NCBI RefSeq assembly: GCF_010915705.1
Contig: NZ_JAAIKE010000001.1
Coordinates: 124,001-188,000 of the forward strand
Source of the DNA: Pseudotabrizicola algicola
Lineage (GTDB): Bacteria > Pseudomonadota > Alphaproteobacteria > Rhodobacterales > Rhodobacteraceae
Length of the DNA stretch: 64,000 nt
Direction of reading: 5' to 3'
The translations under genes were made by a program, and so were the position numbers. Below, in pieces: positions 52,777-61,708 of the stretch (the stretch's first letter is position 1; each line of letters starts with the position of its first letter). The notes below the pieces were generated by a model. It was not told the DNA's origin. It ran no database searches and saw nothing but the letters and a program-made list of their open reading frames with translations.

Positions 52777-52963
52777 GGTTATGTCCCCGTTGGAGGCTGT
52801 CAGCCGCAATGTGATCCTGGCATGACTTTGGTGCGCCTGCCCGAAATGCAAGGGGCGGGCGGGGAAACATGCGCGCGAAATCCAGATTTAACGGGCGGTG
52901 TGGCCGGAAGGGCAAAGGCAGGAGAGGCGCCCTCGCGGGCGGGGGGCGGCGCTTGCGGCCCGG

Positions 52964-53614
52964 TCAGCGGCCATGCCCGGTGCCTTGCAGCACGCCATGT
53001 TCCATCGCATAGCGCGTCAGCCCCGCGGTGGAGGCGATGCCGAGCTTGCGCTTTATGTTCTTGCGATGCGTCTCCACGGTGCGCACCGAGATGTCGAGGG
53101 TCAGCGCGACCTCTTTGTTGGACTGGCCGCGCGCGAGTTCGAGGAGGATGGTCTGCTCGCGGCTGGTCAGCGGCTCGCGCGCGCCGTCCGGCACGGGTTT
53201 GAGGCTTTTGCTGGCCCCCGTGCACAGATAGCGGCGCCCCTGCATCACGGTATCTATCGCGTGCTTCACCTCTTCGGTCGGCACGTCCTTGAGCAGATAG
53301 CCCATCGCGCCGTGGCTGAGGGCGGTGGAGATGTATTCGCGGCTGTCATGCATCGACAGGATCAGGATGCGGGTGTCGGGACGGCTTTCGAGGATGATCT
53401 CTGTCGCGGTCAGCCCGCCGACCTGCGGCATGTTGAGATCGAGAAGGATGACATCGGGGTCAAGCTCGGCCACGCGGTCGATGGCCTGACGCCCGTTGCA
53501 CAGCGTGCCGACGACAAGGATGTCATCATAGGTTTCCAGAATAGCACGTATGCCTGCGGCCACCATCGGGTGATCGTCCACGATCAGGACGCGGGTCTGG
53601 CTGGGTTCGGTCAT
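52964..53614 (-). CDS. NarL/LuxR-type response regulator
   Basis: A 216-residue regulator: receiver domain (residues 1-125) with acidic pair Asp13-Asp14 in IVDDHP, phospho-acceptor Asp59 in VILLDLNMP and a conserved Lys in YLLKDV; then a LuxR-type helix-turn-helix (LTSREQTILLELARGQSNKE, onward to VRTVETHRKNIKRKLG). The start overlaps the kinase stop by ATGA, so the pair is one two-component system. Divergence from the TRAP operon suggests that operon is its target. Confidence 0.93.
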   Translation of the reverse strand: MTEPSQTRVLIVDDHPMVAAGIRAILETYDDILVVGTLCNGRQAIDRVAELDPDVILLDLNMPQVGGLTATEIILESRPDTRILILSMHDSREYISTALSHGAMGYLLKDVPTEEVKHAIDTVMQGRRYLCTGASKSLKPVPDGAREPLTSREQTILLELARGQSNKEVALTLDISVRTVETHRKNIKRKLGIASTAGLTRYAMEHGVLQGTGHGR

Positions 53615-55011
53615 CCTTGCGCCTCTGCGGTTTCGGTGGGGGGGAGCATGTGGGAGAGCGGCACCTGCGCTTCGATCAGGGTGCCGGTGCGGGTTGACAG
53701 GATGCGCAGCGTGCCGTCAAGCCGCTCCATCCGTTCGGCCATGTTGCGCAGCCCCAGCCCCTCGCGGCGGGTGGCGGGCATGCCGTGGCCGTTGTCCTCG
53801 ATGCGCACGACAGCGCCGGTCTTGGTGCCGCGCACCAGCATCTTGACGCGGGTTGCACCCGAGTGGCGCTCGATATTGGTCAGCGCCTCTTGGGCGATGC
53901 GGTAGAGGGCGATCTTGGCCTCGGAATCAAGGCGGTTGCGGAAGGGGTTGGTGACATAATCCACCGTGATGCCCGTGCGCCCGCCAAATTCTTCGGCGAG
54001 CGATTGCAGGGCGGGGCCAAGGCCCAGATCGTCGAGCACGCCGGGGCGCAGGTCGCGGCTGATCCGGCGCACCTCCTGGATGGCCCCGTTCAGGTTGTCG
54101 ATGCCCTGGTCGATGCTTTCCCCCGCGCGGGCATCGCCGATCGAGAGGCGGCGGCGCGCGAGTTCTAGGGTGTAGCGCACGCCGACCAGAATCTGGCTGA
54201 TGCTGTCATGCAGTTCGCGGGCAACGCGGCCGCGTTCTTCCTCTTGCGTGTCGAAGATGCGCTGGGTGAGCGCCTTGAGCTTCTGGTCGGCCAGACGCCG
54301 CTCGCGCAGGTTCAGGAACAGACCCGAGAGGAACACGGCCAGAACGGCGGCGGCGGTGATGGCGCCGATGTAGACGAAGGTGCGGGAGACGCGGGCCTCG
54401 GTTTCGGCGCGGGCGGCGGCAACAGAAGTGAGCACATCGTCGATGAACACGCCGGTGCCGATGGCCCAGCGCCAGTCTTGCAGGCCGATCACATAGGTGA
54501 TCATGCGCCCTTCGGTGCCGGTCGACGGTTTTGGCCAGACATAGCTGTGAAATCCGGCGCCCTGACGCGCGAGTTCGATCAGGCGGTCGACCACGGGGGT
54601 GCCTTCCGAATCGTGCAGGCCCGCCCAGCCCCGTTCGATCAGCCATGTCTGGCGGGGGCTGACGATGTTGCGTCCGTCATAATCGTAGACGAAGAAGAAC
54701 CCTTCGGTGCCATAGGTCATCGCCGCAAGGATCTGGGCGACGCGGGTCTTGGCGTCTTCGTCATCGGGCAGCGCATTGCCGTAGATCGGGCCAAAGGCGG
54801 TGCGGGCGATCGAGAGGTAATTCTTGAGTTCGGCGCGTTTGGTGGCGACAAGCTGAGCCTCGAGCATGGCGATCTCGCGCTCGGACATCTCGCGTGCTTC
54901 GCGCGATACCAGAAACGACAGCATGGCCATGGCCAGCACCAGCGGAAGCGTGGCCAGCAGAAAGACCTTTTGCCCATAGCTGAGTCTGAATCTGCGGGCG
55001 GGGTCGTTCAT
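53611..55011 (-). CDS. Sensor histidine kinase with single Cache domain (HisKA_3)
   Basis: From ATG 55011 the 466-residue kinase has a first membrane helix (about 15-34), a periplasmic Cache domain (about 50-205; GTEGFFFVYDYDGRN and LQDWRWAIGTGVFIDDV are typical of single-Cache sensors of small carboxylates), a second helix (about 212-233), a coiled linker, the phosphorylation site RVARELHDS (His268) and a C-terminal ATPase domain (EDNGHGMP). It probably senses a ligand carried by the adjacent TRAP transporter. Confidence 0.92.
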   Translation of the reverse strand: MNDPARRFRLSYGQKVFLLATLPLVLAMAMLSFLVSREAREMSEREIAMLEAQLVATKRAELKNYLSIARTAFGPIYGNALPDDEDAKTRVAQILAAMTYGTEGFFFVYDYDGRNIVSPRQTWLIERGWAGLHDSEGTPVVDRLIELARQGAGFHSYVWPKPSTGTEGRMITYVIGLQDWRWAIGTGVFIDDVLTSVAAARAETEARVSRTFVYIGAITAAAVLAVFLSGLFLNLRERRLADQKLKALTQRIFDTQEEERGRVARELHDSISQILVGVRYTLELARRRLSIGDARAGESIDQGIDNLNGAIQEVRRISRDLRPGVLDDLGLGPALQSLAEEFGGRTGITVDYVTNPFRNRLDSEAKIALYRIAQEALTNIERHSGATRVKMLVRGTKTGAVVRIEDNGHGMPATRREGLGLRNMAERMERLDGTLRILSTRTGTLIEAQVPLSHMLPPTETAEAQG

Positions 55012-55159
55012 GCCGGTTCTCGCTTGCCTGCGGGCCAGAGTGCGGGCGGATCGCGCCGCGGTCAATCGCGGCGGTGCAGCACACGGGCCCGTGAGGTGAA
55101 AATTTTGCGGCTGACGCAGGGGCAAATGCGTATTTGTCGGTATTTTCGCGCTTTCGATG

Positions 55160-55173
55160 TCACGCTAACGTGA
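55160..55173. promoter_or_regulatory. Inverted repeat between the two-component system and TRAP operon
   Basis: TCACG-CTAA-CGTGA is a perfect 5-bp inverted repeat in the 220-bp region between the divergent kinase and binding-protein genes, 59 bases before the latter. It is a candidate site for the NarL-type regulator; unproven. Confidence 0.35.
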
Positions 55174-55231
55174 GCCCGTGAGGATGGGTGAGGCCATCCG
55201 AAGCCAATCAACCACTGGGAGGAGAGTGCCG

Positions 55232-56317
55232 ATGGATCGTCGTTCCTTTTTGACGAAAGCTGCGCTGGGGGGCGCGACTGCCGCTGCCGCGACCACGCTG
55301 GCCGCGCCGATGTATGCGCAGGGCAACCGCACGCTGACGCTGGTCACCACATGGGGTCGCGGATTGGCCGGGGTGCATGACAGCGCCCAGCGCTGCGCCG
55401 ACATGATCACCGCGCTGACCGACGGGCAGCTGACGGTGGACCTGAAGGCGGCGGGCGAACTGGTGGGCGCGTTCGAGGTGTTCGATGCCGTGACCTCGGG
55501 TCAGGCCGACATGTATCATGGCGCGGACTATTATTTCGTGGGCCAGCATCCGGCCTATGCATTCTTCACCGCCGTGCCTTTCGGCATGACCGCGCAGGAA
55601 CTGGCGAACTGGTATTACCACAATGGCGGCATGGAGCTGCATGACGAGCTGGGCCAGATCTTCGGCATCAAGTCCTTCCTTGCGGGCAATACGGGCGCGC
55701 AGGGGGGCGGCTGGTTCCGCAAGGAGATCAACGGTCCCGAGGATTTCCAGGGGCTGAAGTTCCGCATGCCAGGTCTGGGCGGGCTGGCGCTGGGCAAGAT
55801 GGGCGCGAGCGTGCAGAACATTCCGGGCTCGGAAGTCTATCAGGCGCTGTCCTCGGGGGCGATCGACGGCACCGAATGGATCGGGCCTTGGGCGGACGAG
55901 AAGCTGGGCCTGCAGGAGATCACCAAGATCTATTACCCCGCAGGCTTCCACGAACCGGGCGCGGGCCTGTCGCTGGCCACCAACCGCGATGTCTATGAGA
56001 GCCTGACGCCGACGCAGCAGAAGATCATCGAGATTGTCGCGGGCGACGGGCACCAGTGGAACCTGGCGCAGTTCCTGACGCAGAACGGCGCGGCGCTGGC
56101 CCGGTTGCAGGCAGCCGGCGTGCGCACGATGGAATTCCCCGACTCGGTCTGGGATGCCTTCGGTGCTGCCAGCCAGGCGGTGCATGACGAGAACATGGGC
56201 GACGAGATTTACAAGAAGGTCTACGACAGCGCGATGGCCTCGATGCGCGCGTCGTCGTCCTGGCTGAAGATCTCGGACGGGACCTATACCGCGCAGCGCG
56301 ACCGCGTGCTGGGTTGA
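55232..56317 (+). CDS. TRAP transporter substrate-binding protein (DctP family, 2-oxoacid/monocarboxylate type)
   Basis: The 361-residue periplasmic protein has a twin-arginine signal (MDRRSFLTKAALGG, cleavage after AAPMYAQ) and the DctP-fold blocks GAFEVFDAVTSGQADMYHGA, FRMPGLGGLALGKMGASVQN and GSEVYQALSSGAIDGTEWIGP, the last being the carboxylate-pinning region. The subgroup that includes R. sphaeroides TakP (2-oxoacids) and so-called mannitol/chloroaromatic proteins has these features. GGGAGGAGAG precedes the ATG. The membrane subunits follow. Confidence 0.92.
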   Translation: MDRRSFLTKAALGGATAAAATTLAAPMYAQGNRTLTLVTTWGRGLAGVHDSAQRCADMITALTDGQLTVDLKAAGELVGAFEVFDAVTSGQADMYHGADYYFVGQHPAYAFFTAVPFGMTAQELANWYYHNGGMELHDELGQIFGIKSFLAGNTGAQGGGWFRKEINGPEDFQGLKFRMPGLGGLALGKMGASVQNIPGSEVYQALSSGAIDGTEWIGPWADEKLGLQEITKIYYPAGFHEPGAGLSLATNRDVYESLTPTQQKIIEIVAGDGHQWNLAQFLTQNGAALARLQAAGVRTMEFPDSVWDAFGAASQAVHDENMGDEIYKKVYDSAMASMRASSSWLKISDGTYTAQRDRVLG

Positions 56318-56367
56318 GCGCGGGCGCTGGCGGGAGACATCCTGCCGGCGCTGTGCTTTGTGGCTGA

Positions 56368-56421
56368 CCCCGGGGGGATCCTCCCCCCGGACCCCTCTGG
56401 GATATTTTCAGACAGAAAATG
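56368..56421 (-). repeat. Dispersed intergenic repeat, copy 3 (reverse), within the TRAP operon
   Basis: In reverse orientation it begins ATTTTCTGTCTGAAAATATC, then CCAGAGGGGTCC, and ends in a hairpin CCGGGGGG-loop-CCCCCCGG (56370-56390). It fills the gap between the binding-protein and small-permease genes and reaches into the first ATG of the latter, arguing for a start further in. Confidence 0.65.
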
Positions 56422-56433
56422 AGGGGGGTGGAT

Positions 56434-57366
56434 GTGACGGGGGGCGACGTGCTGGACGCAATCGGTTGGGTGATCGGCAATATTGGCATGGCCTTTGTCA
56501 ACTTCGGGGTGGCGCTGGCCAATCCGGGGATGTGGCTGAACTGGTCGGACCGCGAGGCGCTGGCGCGGTTCATCTATTACGGGGCCTCGGTCGAGTTTTT
56601 CTTTGTGGTGTTCACCGCATTTCTGGTGCTGACCGTAATCGGTATGGCAGTGCGGCCGTTTTTGTGGGGCATGGTGCGCGGGCTGGAGGCGATGGCCAAC
56701 GGGATCGGGCGCTTTGTGGCATGGTTCGGGCTGCTTATGGTGCTCCAGCAGATCGTCATCATCTTCTTGCAGCGCATTTTCCGCGTGGCGGTGCTGGAGT
56801 TCGGGCCGTTCGCGCCTTTCGGCTATCCGCTGTTGCCCGGCCCGTCCTTCGCGCGCGATCTGTCGTGGTGGTCGGAAGAATTGAAGCTGTATAACGCGAT
56901 GATCGTCTGCCTGTGCGTGACCTATACCTTTGTGCAGGGTGGTCATGTGCGCGTCGATCTTTTCTATTCCAGTGTGCGCTTTCGCACCAAACGCCTGATC
57001 GATATGGCGGGCTGCCTGTTGTTCATGATGCCTGCGGCGGTGCTGACGTGGCTCTACTCGTGGTTTTTCATGTGGCGCTCGCTGGTCACGCCGAAGGTGT
57101 CGGCCAGTGACAAGCTGGACTCCTTGCTGGCCAAGGCGCGCATCTTCAAATGGAATGTCGAGACCATCGCGTTTTCACCAAACGGGTTCGACGCGTATTT
57201 CCTGTTCAAGCTGCTGATGATCGCCTTTTGCGCGCTGGTGTTCCTGCATGCCTGGGCCTTCTTGTGGCGATCTTGGCTCGAGTTCGTGGAAGGGCCTGCC
57301 GCAGAGGGGCGCTATCTGGACAGGGATGCGCCGGGCAGCAGCACTGACGATCTGCAAACGCGATAA
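56434..57366 (+). CDS. TRAP transporter small membrane subunit (DctQ family, large form)
   Basis: About 310 residues with four main membrane helices of the DctQ type (one in FVAWFGLLMVLQQIVIIFLQ; later MIVCLCVTYTFVQGGHVRVD is the conserved DctQ block) and extra hydrophobic segments at the N-terminus; typical DctQ proteins have 160-190 residues. GTG 56434 has GAGGGGGG just upstream; the ATG at 56419 lies in the repeat end and lacks a ribosome site, but is possible. It is followed after 15 bases by the large subunit. Confidence 0.85.
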   Translation: MTGGDVLDAIGWVIGNIGMAFVNFGVALANPGMWLNWSDREALARFIYYGASVEFFFVVFTAFLVLTVIGMAVRPFLWGMVRGLEAMANGIGRFVAWFGLLMVLQQIVIIFLQRIFRVAVLEFGPFAPFGYPLLPGPSFARDLSWWSEELKLYNAMIVCLCVTYTFVQGGHVRVDLFYSSVRFRTKRLIDMAGCLLFMMPAAVLTWLYSWFFMWRSLVTPKVSASDKLDSLLAKARIFKWNVETIAFSPNGFDAYFLFKLLMIAFCALVFLHAWAFLWRSWLEFVEGPAAEGRYLDRDAPGSSTDDLQTR

Positions 57367-57381
57367 GGGACGGGGATTGCC

Positions 57382-59733
57382 ATGCTTTTTGGTCTGGACG
57401 GCGTCGAAGTCGGTCTGATTATCGTGTTCCTGTGCCTGTTTGGCGGGATCATTTCCGGCTTTCCGGTGGCCTTTGCGATCGGTGGGGCCGGGATCATCGG
57501 CTTTGGCATCATCGCGGCGCTCGATTCGGCTGGGGTGCTGGTGCATCAGGCCATCGACACGGGATCGGAGGCCTATCGGGCGCTGGTGGCGCAGGGGGTG
57601 GCGGCCATCGACATCACTACCTTCCGCTATCCGGATCTGCCACGGGTGGAGGTGGCGCTGTTTCCGGGCGGCTGGGAACTGGCGATGGACCGCAACCTGT
57701 CTTTCATCGTCAACCGGATGAACGAGCGGGTCATCGCGGGGGCGTCCATCGAGACGTTGCTGGCGGTGCTGATGTTCGTGATGATGGGCATCGTGCTGGA
57801 GCGGTCGAAGATTGCCAATGACCTGCTGACGACGATGGCGCGGGTGTTCGGGCCGTTGCCGGGGGGGCTGGCGGTTTCGGTCGTGGTGGTGGGCGCGTTT
57901 CTGGCGGCTTCGACCGGCATCGTGGGCGCCACGGTGGTGACGATGGGGCTTTTGAGCCTGCCCACCATGCTGCGGGCGGGGTATAGCCCGCAACTGGCGA
58001 CGGGGGTGATCGCGGCAAGCGGCACCCTGGGCCAGATCATTCCGCCGTCGATCGTGATCGTGCTTCTGGGCACGATGGCGGGGGATCTTTATGCCTCGGG
58101 TCAGGAGGTGCGGGCGCAGGCGGCGGGGTGCACGGATGCGCTGACCTATCTGGGCAAGGCTGCCGTGGTGTCGGTCGGCACGCTGTTTCAGGCGGCGATC
58201 CTGCCGGGGCTGATGCTGGCGTTTCTGTATGCGGCCTATGCCTTCGGCTTTGCGGTGGCCAATCCGTCAAAAGCGCCTGCCATTCAGGTCAGCCACGGCG
58301 GCGGCCAGATCATCACCCGGCGCGAGGCGACCACATGGTTTCTGATGGTGCCGGCGGCGCTGATCGGCGGGTTCCTGATGCTGGCGCAGGTCAACCTGAT
58401 CGGCTCGCAGGACATGACGGTGGACAGTTTCAGCGAGGCCGGGCAGGCCGCATCCTTGCGCACCAATGTGAGCGAGCAGTGCCGCGCCAGCATGATCGCG
58501 CTGCACGGGCAGGAGCGGTGGGATGCGGCGGTGGCCGAGCAGGCGGCGATTGCCGAGGCGGGCGGGGCCGTGCAGGCGCGCGCCCTGACCCCCGAGGAGC
58601 GGGCGGCGGCGCGGATCGAGCGCGAGGCCAGCCGCGCGCCGGTTGGCTCGGGCGTGGCGGTGTTGCTGCTGCTGGCGGCGCTGACGCTGACCACGGCGCG
58701 CGGTCTGGCGCCGATGGCAGACCATCGCCCGGTGTGGGTGGGTCTGGGCGGGGTGGCGCTGGCCCTCGTGGTGGATGCGCTGTTCATCGGGCCGCTGATG
58801 TCGCCGGGGATAAGCCTGCTGTGGCTGGCGCTGCCCTTTGCGCTGGTGATCTGGGGCATATGGGCGGCGCTGCCGATGCTGCTGCAAAGCGATATCGTGC
58901 GGGTGGTGTTCCCGCCTCTGGTGCTGGTGGTGGCCGTGCTTGGCTCGATCCTCGGCGGGATCACCAACCCCACTCCGGCTGCGGCACTGGGCGCGGGCGG
59001 GGCGCTGCTGCTGGCGGCCTATCGGCGGCTGAAGGACAGCGGGCGCAGTCCGAAAATAATCACGGGGGCATCCTTTGCACTGGTCATCATGCTGCTTGTG
59101 GGGGTGAACTTTGATCTGCGGCTGGGTCTTGGCACCACCACGACCGAGCAGGTGATTGCCTTCTGGGTGGCGATGGCGGCCTATAGCTTTACGATGTTCG
59201 GTATCCTTTACGCCTGCTGGGTGCTGTGGCGCGGGGCGGTGCTGACCTCGGTGGTGCGGGAGACCGCGAAGATCACCAGCATGGTCTTTGCCATCCTGAT
59301 CGGCAGCCAGATTCTGAACCTTGTTCTGATCAGCTTTGGCGGCGAGCATTACATCCAGAGCTTTTTGCGCAGCTTCGACAATGAGTTGACGGCGTTCCTG
59401 ATCGTGATGCTGGTGCTGTTCATCCTCGGCTTCGTGCTCGATTTCCTCGAGATCATCTATATCGTGGTGCCGATTGTCGGGCCGGTGATCTATGGCGGCA
59501 CGTTTGACCCGAGCTGGGTGACCATCATGATCACGGTGAACCTGCAGACCAGCTTCCTCACACCGCCCTTCGGTTTCGCGCTGTTCTATCTGCGCGGGGT
59601 TGCGCCCAAGGAGGTGACGACGCGCCACATCTATACGGGGGTGATCCCGTTTGTGCTGATCCAGATGGGGGCGCTGTTACTGCTGTATTTCGCGCCGTGG
59701 ATCGTGACGATCGTGCCGAACCTGCTCGGCTGA
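57382..59733 (+). CDS. TRAP transporter large permease (DctM family) with large internal insertion
   Basis: DctM-family blocks are present at the N-terminus (LFGGIISGFPVAFAIGGAGI), mid-first half (TGVIAASGTLGQIIPPSIVI) and in the second half (NPTPAAALGAGGALLLAAYR; NLQTSFLTPPFGFALFYLRG). At 783 residues it is nearly twice the usual 425-450. The extra sequence is a roughly 60-residue soluble stretch after the first helix (about 53-115) and about 200 residues between the halves (about 310-515), holding several helices and a charged loop (LTPEERAAARIEREASRAPV). Confidence 0.9.
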   Translation: MLFGLDGVEVGLIIVFLCLFGGIISGFPVAFAIGGAGIIGFGIIAALDSAGVLVHQAIDTGSEAYRALVAQGVAAIDITTFRYPDLPRVEVALFPGGWELAMDRNLSFIVNRMNERVIAGASIETLLAVLMFVMMGIVLERSKIANDLLTTMARVFGPLPGGLAVSVVVVGAFLAASTGIVGATVVTMGLLSLPTMLRAGYSPQLATGVIAASGTLGQIIPPSIVIVLLGTMAGDLYASGQEVRAQAAGCTDALTYLGKAAVVSVGTLFQAAILPGLMLAFLYAAYAFGFAVANPSKAPAIQVSHGGGQIITRREATTWFLMVPAALIGGFLMLAQVNLIGSQDMTVDSFSEAGQAASLRTNVSEQCRASMIALHGQERWDAAVAEQAAIAEAGGAVQARALTPEERAAARIEREASRAPVGSGVAVLLLLAALTLTTARGLAPMADHRPVWVGLGGVALALVVDALFIGPLMSPGISLLWLALPFALVIWGIWAALPMLLQSDIVRVVFPPLVLVVAVLGSILGGITNPTPAAALGAGGALLLAAYRRLKDSGRSPKIITGASFALVIMLLVGVNFDLRLGLGTTTTEQVIAFWVAMAAYSFTMFGILYACWVLWRGAVLTSVVRETAKITSMVFAILIGSQILNLVLISFGGEHYIQSFLRSFDNELTAFLIVMLVLFILGFVLDFLEIIYIVVPIVGPVIYGGTFDPSWVTIMITVNLQTSFLTPPFGFALFYLRGVAPKEVTTRHIYTGVIPFVLIQMGALLLLYFAPWIVTIVPNLLG

Positions 59734-59812
59734 CTTCGGCGCGGCGGAAAGCTGCGGCGGCTGATTGTCGCCTTGCGCTTTGGCATGTGGCCTTCCCCGT
59801 GCGGATCACTCT

Positions 59813-59828
59813 GCCAAAGCGCTTTGGC
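59813..59828. promoter_or_regulatory. LacI-type operator palindrome upstream of thuA
   Basis: GCCAAAGC|GCTTTGGC is a perfect 16-bp palindrome with a central CG, the form of LacI-family operators, 46 bases before thuA. A second half-site GCGCTTTGGC lies at 59775-59784, 37 bp upstream. thuAB is regulated by the LacI-type ThuR in rhizobia; the regulator gene is not in this window. Confidence 0.6.
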
Positions 59829-59873
59829 TTGTGTTAGGCAGCATCCGTTAGCGCAATCAAGGAGGGAATCGCC

Positions 59874-60659
59874 ATGGCGATCCGGGTGACGGTGTGGGGC
59901 GAGAACGTCCATGAGCGGAAGAACAAGGTCGTGGCCGATATTTACCCTGCGGGCATGCATACGGCGATTGCCGATGCCTTGAACCGCGATGCGGGCATTC
60001 GCGCCTCGACCGTGACGCTGCAAGACCCCGAGCACGGGATGACCGCAGAAAAGCTGGCCGAAACCGATGTGCTGATCTGGTGGGGCCATGCGGCGCATGG
60101 GGATGTGGCCGACGAGGTGGTGGAACGCGTTTGCAATGCCGTCTGGTCGGGCATGGGGGCGATCTTCCTGCATTCGGCGCATTTCGCCAAGCCGTTCAAG
60201 CGGCTGATGGGCGCGCCCTGCAACCTGACATGGCGTGAGGCGGGCGAGCGCGAGCGGATCTGGCTGACCAGCCGCAGCCACCCGATTGCAGCCGGGCTGC
60301 CCGATCATTTCGAGCTTGAGAACGAAGAAATGTATGGCGAGCCCTTTGGCGTGCCCGAACCGATGGAGACGGTGTTCGTTTCGTGGTTCCAGGGCGGCGA
60401 GGTGTTCCGCTCGGGCCTGACCTACAAGCGGGGGGCGGGGTCGGTCTTCTATTTCCGTCCGGGGCATGAAACCTATCCGACCTATCACGACGCCAATGTG
60501 CAGCGCGTGATCCTGAATGCGGTGAAATGGGCGCATAACCCTGCGGCGCGACTGGCCGATGCCTCGGCTGCGCCGAATGTGCCGGTGGATCAGGCGCTGG
60601 AGCCGATCACCGAGCGCGGCCCGCGGCTGCACCATGACGGCGAGGAGGGGTTCCGGTGA
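59874..60659 (+). CDS. thuA: ThuA-family trehalose/disaccharide utilisation protein
   Basis: The 261-residue protein is a ThuA domain (glutamine amidotransferase-like fold): VTVWGENVHERKN, DVLIWWGHAAHGDVADEVVE, IFLHSAHFAKPFK and GSVFYFRPGHETYPTYHD are typical. ThuA acts with ThuB in catabolism of trehalose, maltitol and similar sugars, now thought to proceed through 3-keto sugars. GGAGGGAA precedes the ATG. The stop overlaps thuB (GTGA). No sugar transporter is adjacent. Confidence 0.9.
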   Translation: MAIRVTVWGENVHERKNKVVADIYPAGMHTAIADALNRDAGIRASTVTLQDPEHGMTAEKLAETDVLIWWGHAAHGDVADEVVERVCNAVWSGMGAIFLHSAHFAKPFKRLMGAPCNLTWREAGERERIWLTSRSHPIAAGLPDHFELENEEMYGEPFGVPEPMETVFVSWFQGGEVFRSGLTYKRGAGSVFYFRPGHETYPTYHDANVQRVILNAVKWAHNPAARLADASAAPNVPVDQALEPITERGPRLHHDGEEGFR

Positions 60660-61708
60660 CGATACGGCTTCTTATCCTTGGCACCGGGGGCATGGCGGCG
60701 AACCATGCCGAGGGCTTTTCGGCAATAGTTGGCGTCGAGCTGGTGGCGGGGGTCGATACCCGTCCGGCGCAGCTTGCCGCGTTTTGCGAGACGCATGGTA
60801 TCGCGCAGGGCTTTGCTTCGGTGGCCGATGCCATCGCATGGGGGCAATTCGATGCGGTCACCAATGTGACACCGGATGCGGCGCATTTCGCCACCACCAT
60901 GCCGATGCTGGCGGCGGGCAAGCATGTCTTGTGCGAAAAGCCGCTGGCAACCAATGCTGCCGATGCCGAGGCGATGGCCGCGGCGGCGGCGGGGGCGGGC
61001 GTCGTGAATATGGTGAACCTGAGCTATCGCAACGGTGCCGCGCTGCAAAAGGCGGCCCAGATGGTGGCGGAGGGGGCGATCGGCCGCGTGCGGCACTTCG
61101 AGGCGTCTTACCTGCAAAGCTGGCTGACGCAGCCGGCTTGGGGCCAATGGTCGGAGCAGCCGCAATGGCTGTGGCGGCTGTCCACCGCGCATGGATCGAA
61201 GGGCGTGCTGGGGGATGTGGGCATCCATATCCTCGATTTCGCCACCTTCATCGCCGGAGAGGCGGCGGTGGATGTCTCGGCGCGGCTGGCGACCTTTGAC
61301 AAGGCGCCGGGCGGGCAGATCGGCGAATACACGCTGGATGCCAATGACAGTGCCACGATGCAGATCCGCCTCGCGGGCGGGGCTTTGGGGGTGGTGCATG
61401 CCACGCGCTTTGCCACCGGCCATCTGAACGATCTGCGCTTGCGGATCTATGGCGATCTGGGCGGGCTGGAGGTCGGTTTTGAAAACAAGGTCAGCCATTT
61501 GCGCGCCTGTATCGGTGCCGACCGTCTGACGGCGACTTGGGCCGATGTCGACTGCCCCGAGACGCCCTCGGTTTACGAGCGTTTCATCGCGGCCATTCGG
61601 GGCGAGGCTCCGGCGATTCCGGACTTTGCGCGCGGGGCCATGTTGCAGCGTCTGCTGGACCGCGCCGAGGAAAGCGCGCAGCGCGGTGGGCTGGTGCTGA
61701 CGGTCTGA
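60656..61708 (+). CDS. thuB: ThuB-like Gfo/Idh/MocA oxidoreductase
   Basis: A 350-residue NAD(P)-dependent dehydrogenase: N-terminal Rossmann motif LILGTGGMAANHAEGF (about 5-20), the HVLCEKPLATN signature of the Gfo/Idh/MocA family (about 90-100), and a C-terminal catalytic domain with HGSKGVLGDVGIHILD. The GTG start overlaps the thuA stop, so the two are coupled. Adjacency to thuA makes sugar (3-keto-disaccharide) metabolism the best guess; the substrate is inferred. Confidence 0.87.
   Translation: MTIRLLILGTGGMAANHAEGFSAIVGVELVAGVDTRPAQLAAFCETHGIAQGFASVADAIAWGQFDAVTNVTPDAAHFATTMPMLAAGKHVLCEKPLATNAADAEAMAAAAAGAGVVNMVNLSYRNGAALQKAAQMVAEGAIGRVRHFEASYLQSWLTQPAWGQWSEQPQWLWRLSTAHGSKGVLGDVGIHILDFATFIAGEAAVDVSARLATFDKAPGGQIGEYTLDANDSATMQIRLAGGALGVVHATRFATGHLNDLRLRIYGDLGGLEVGFENKVSHLRACIGADRLTATWADVDCPETPSVYERFIAAIRGEAPAIPDFARGAMLQRLLDRAEESAQRGGLVLTV

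Noticed and set aside
58267-59628. 453-codon minus-strand frame opposite the TRAP permease
   Set aside because: Extremely His/Gln/Arg-rich translation typical of the complement of membrane-protein codons.
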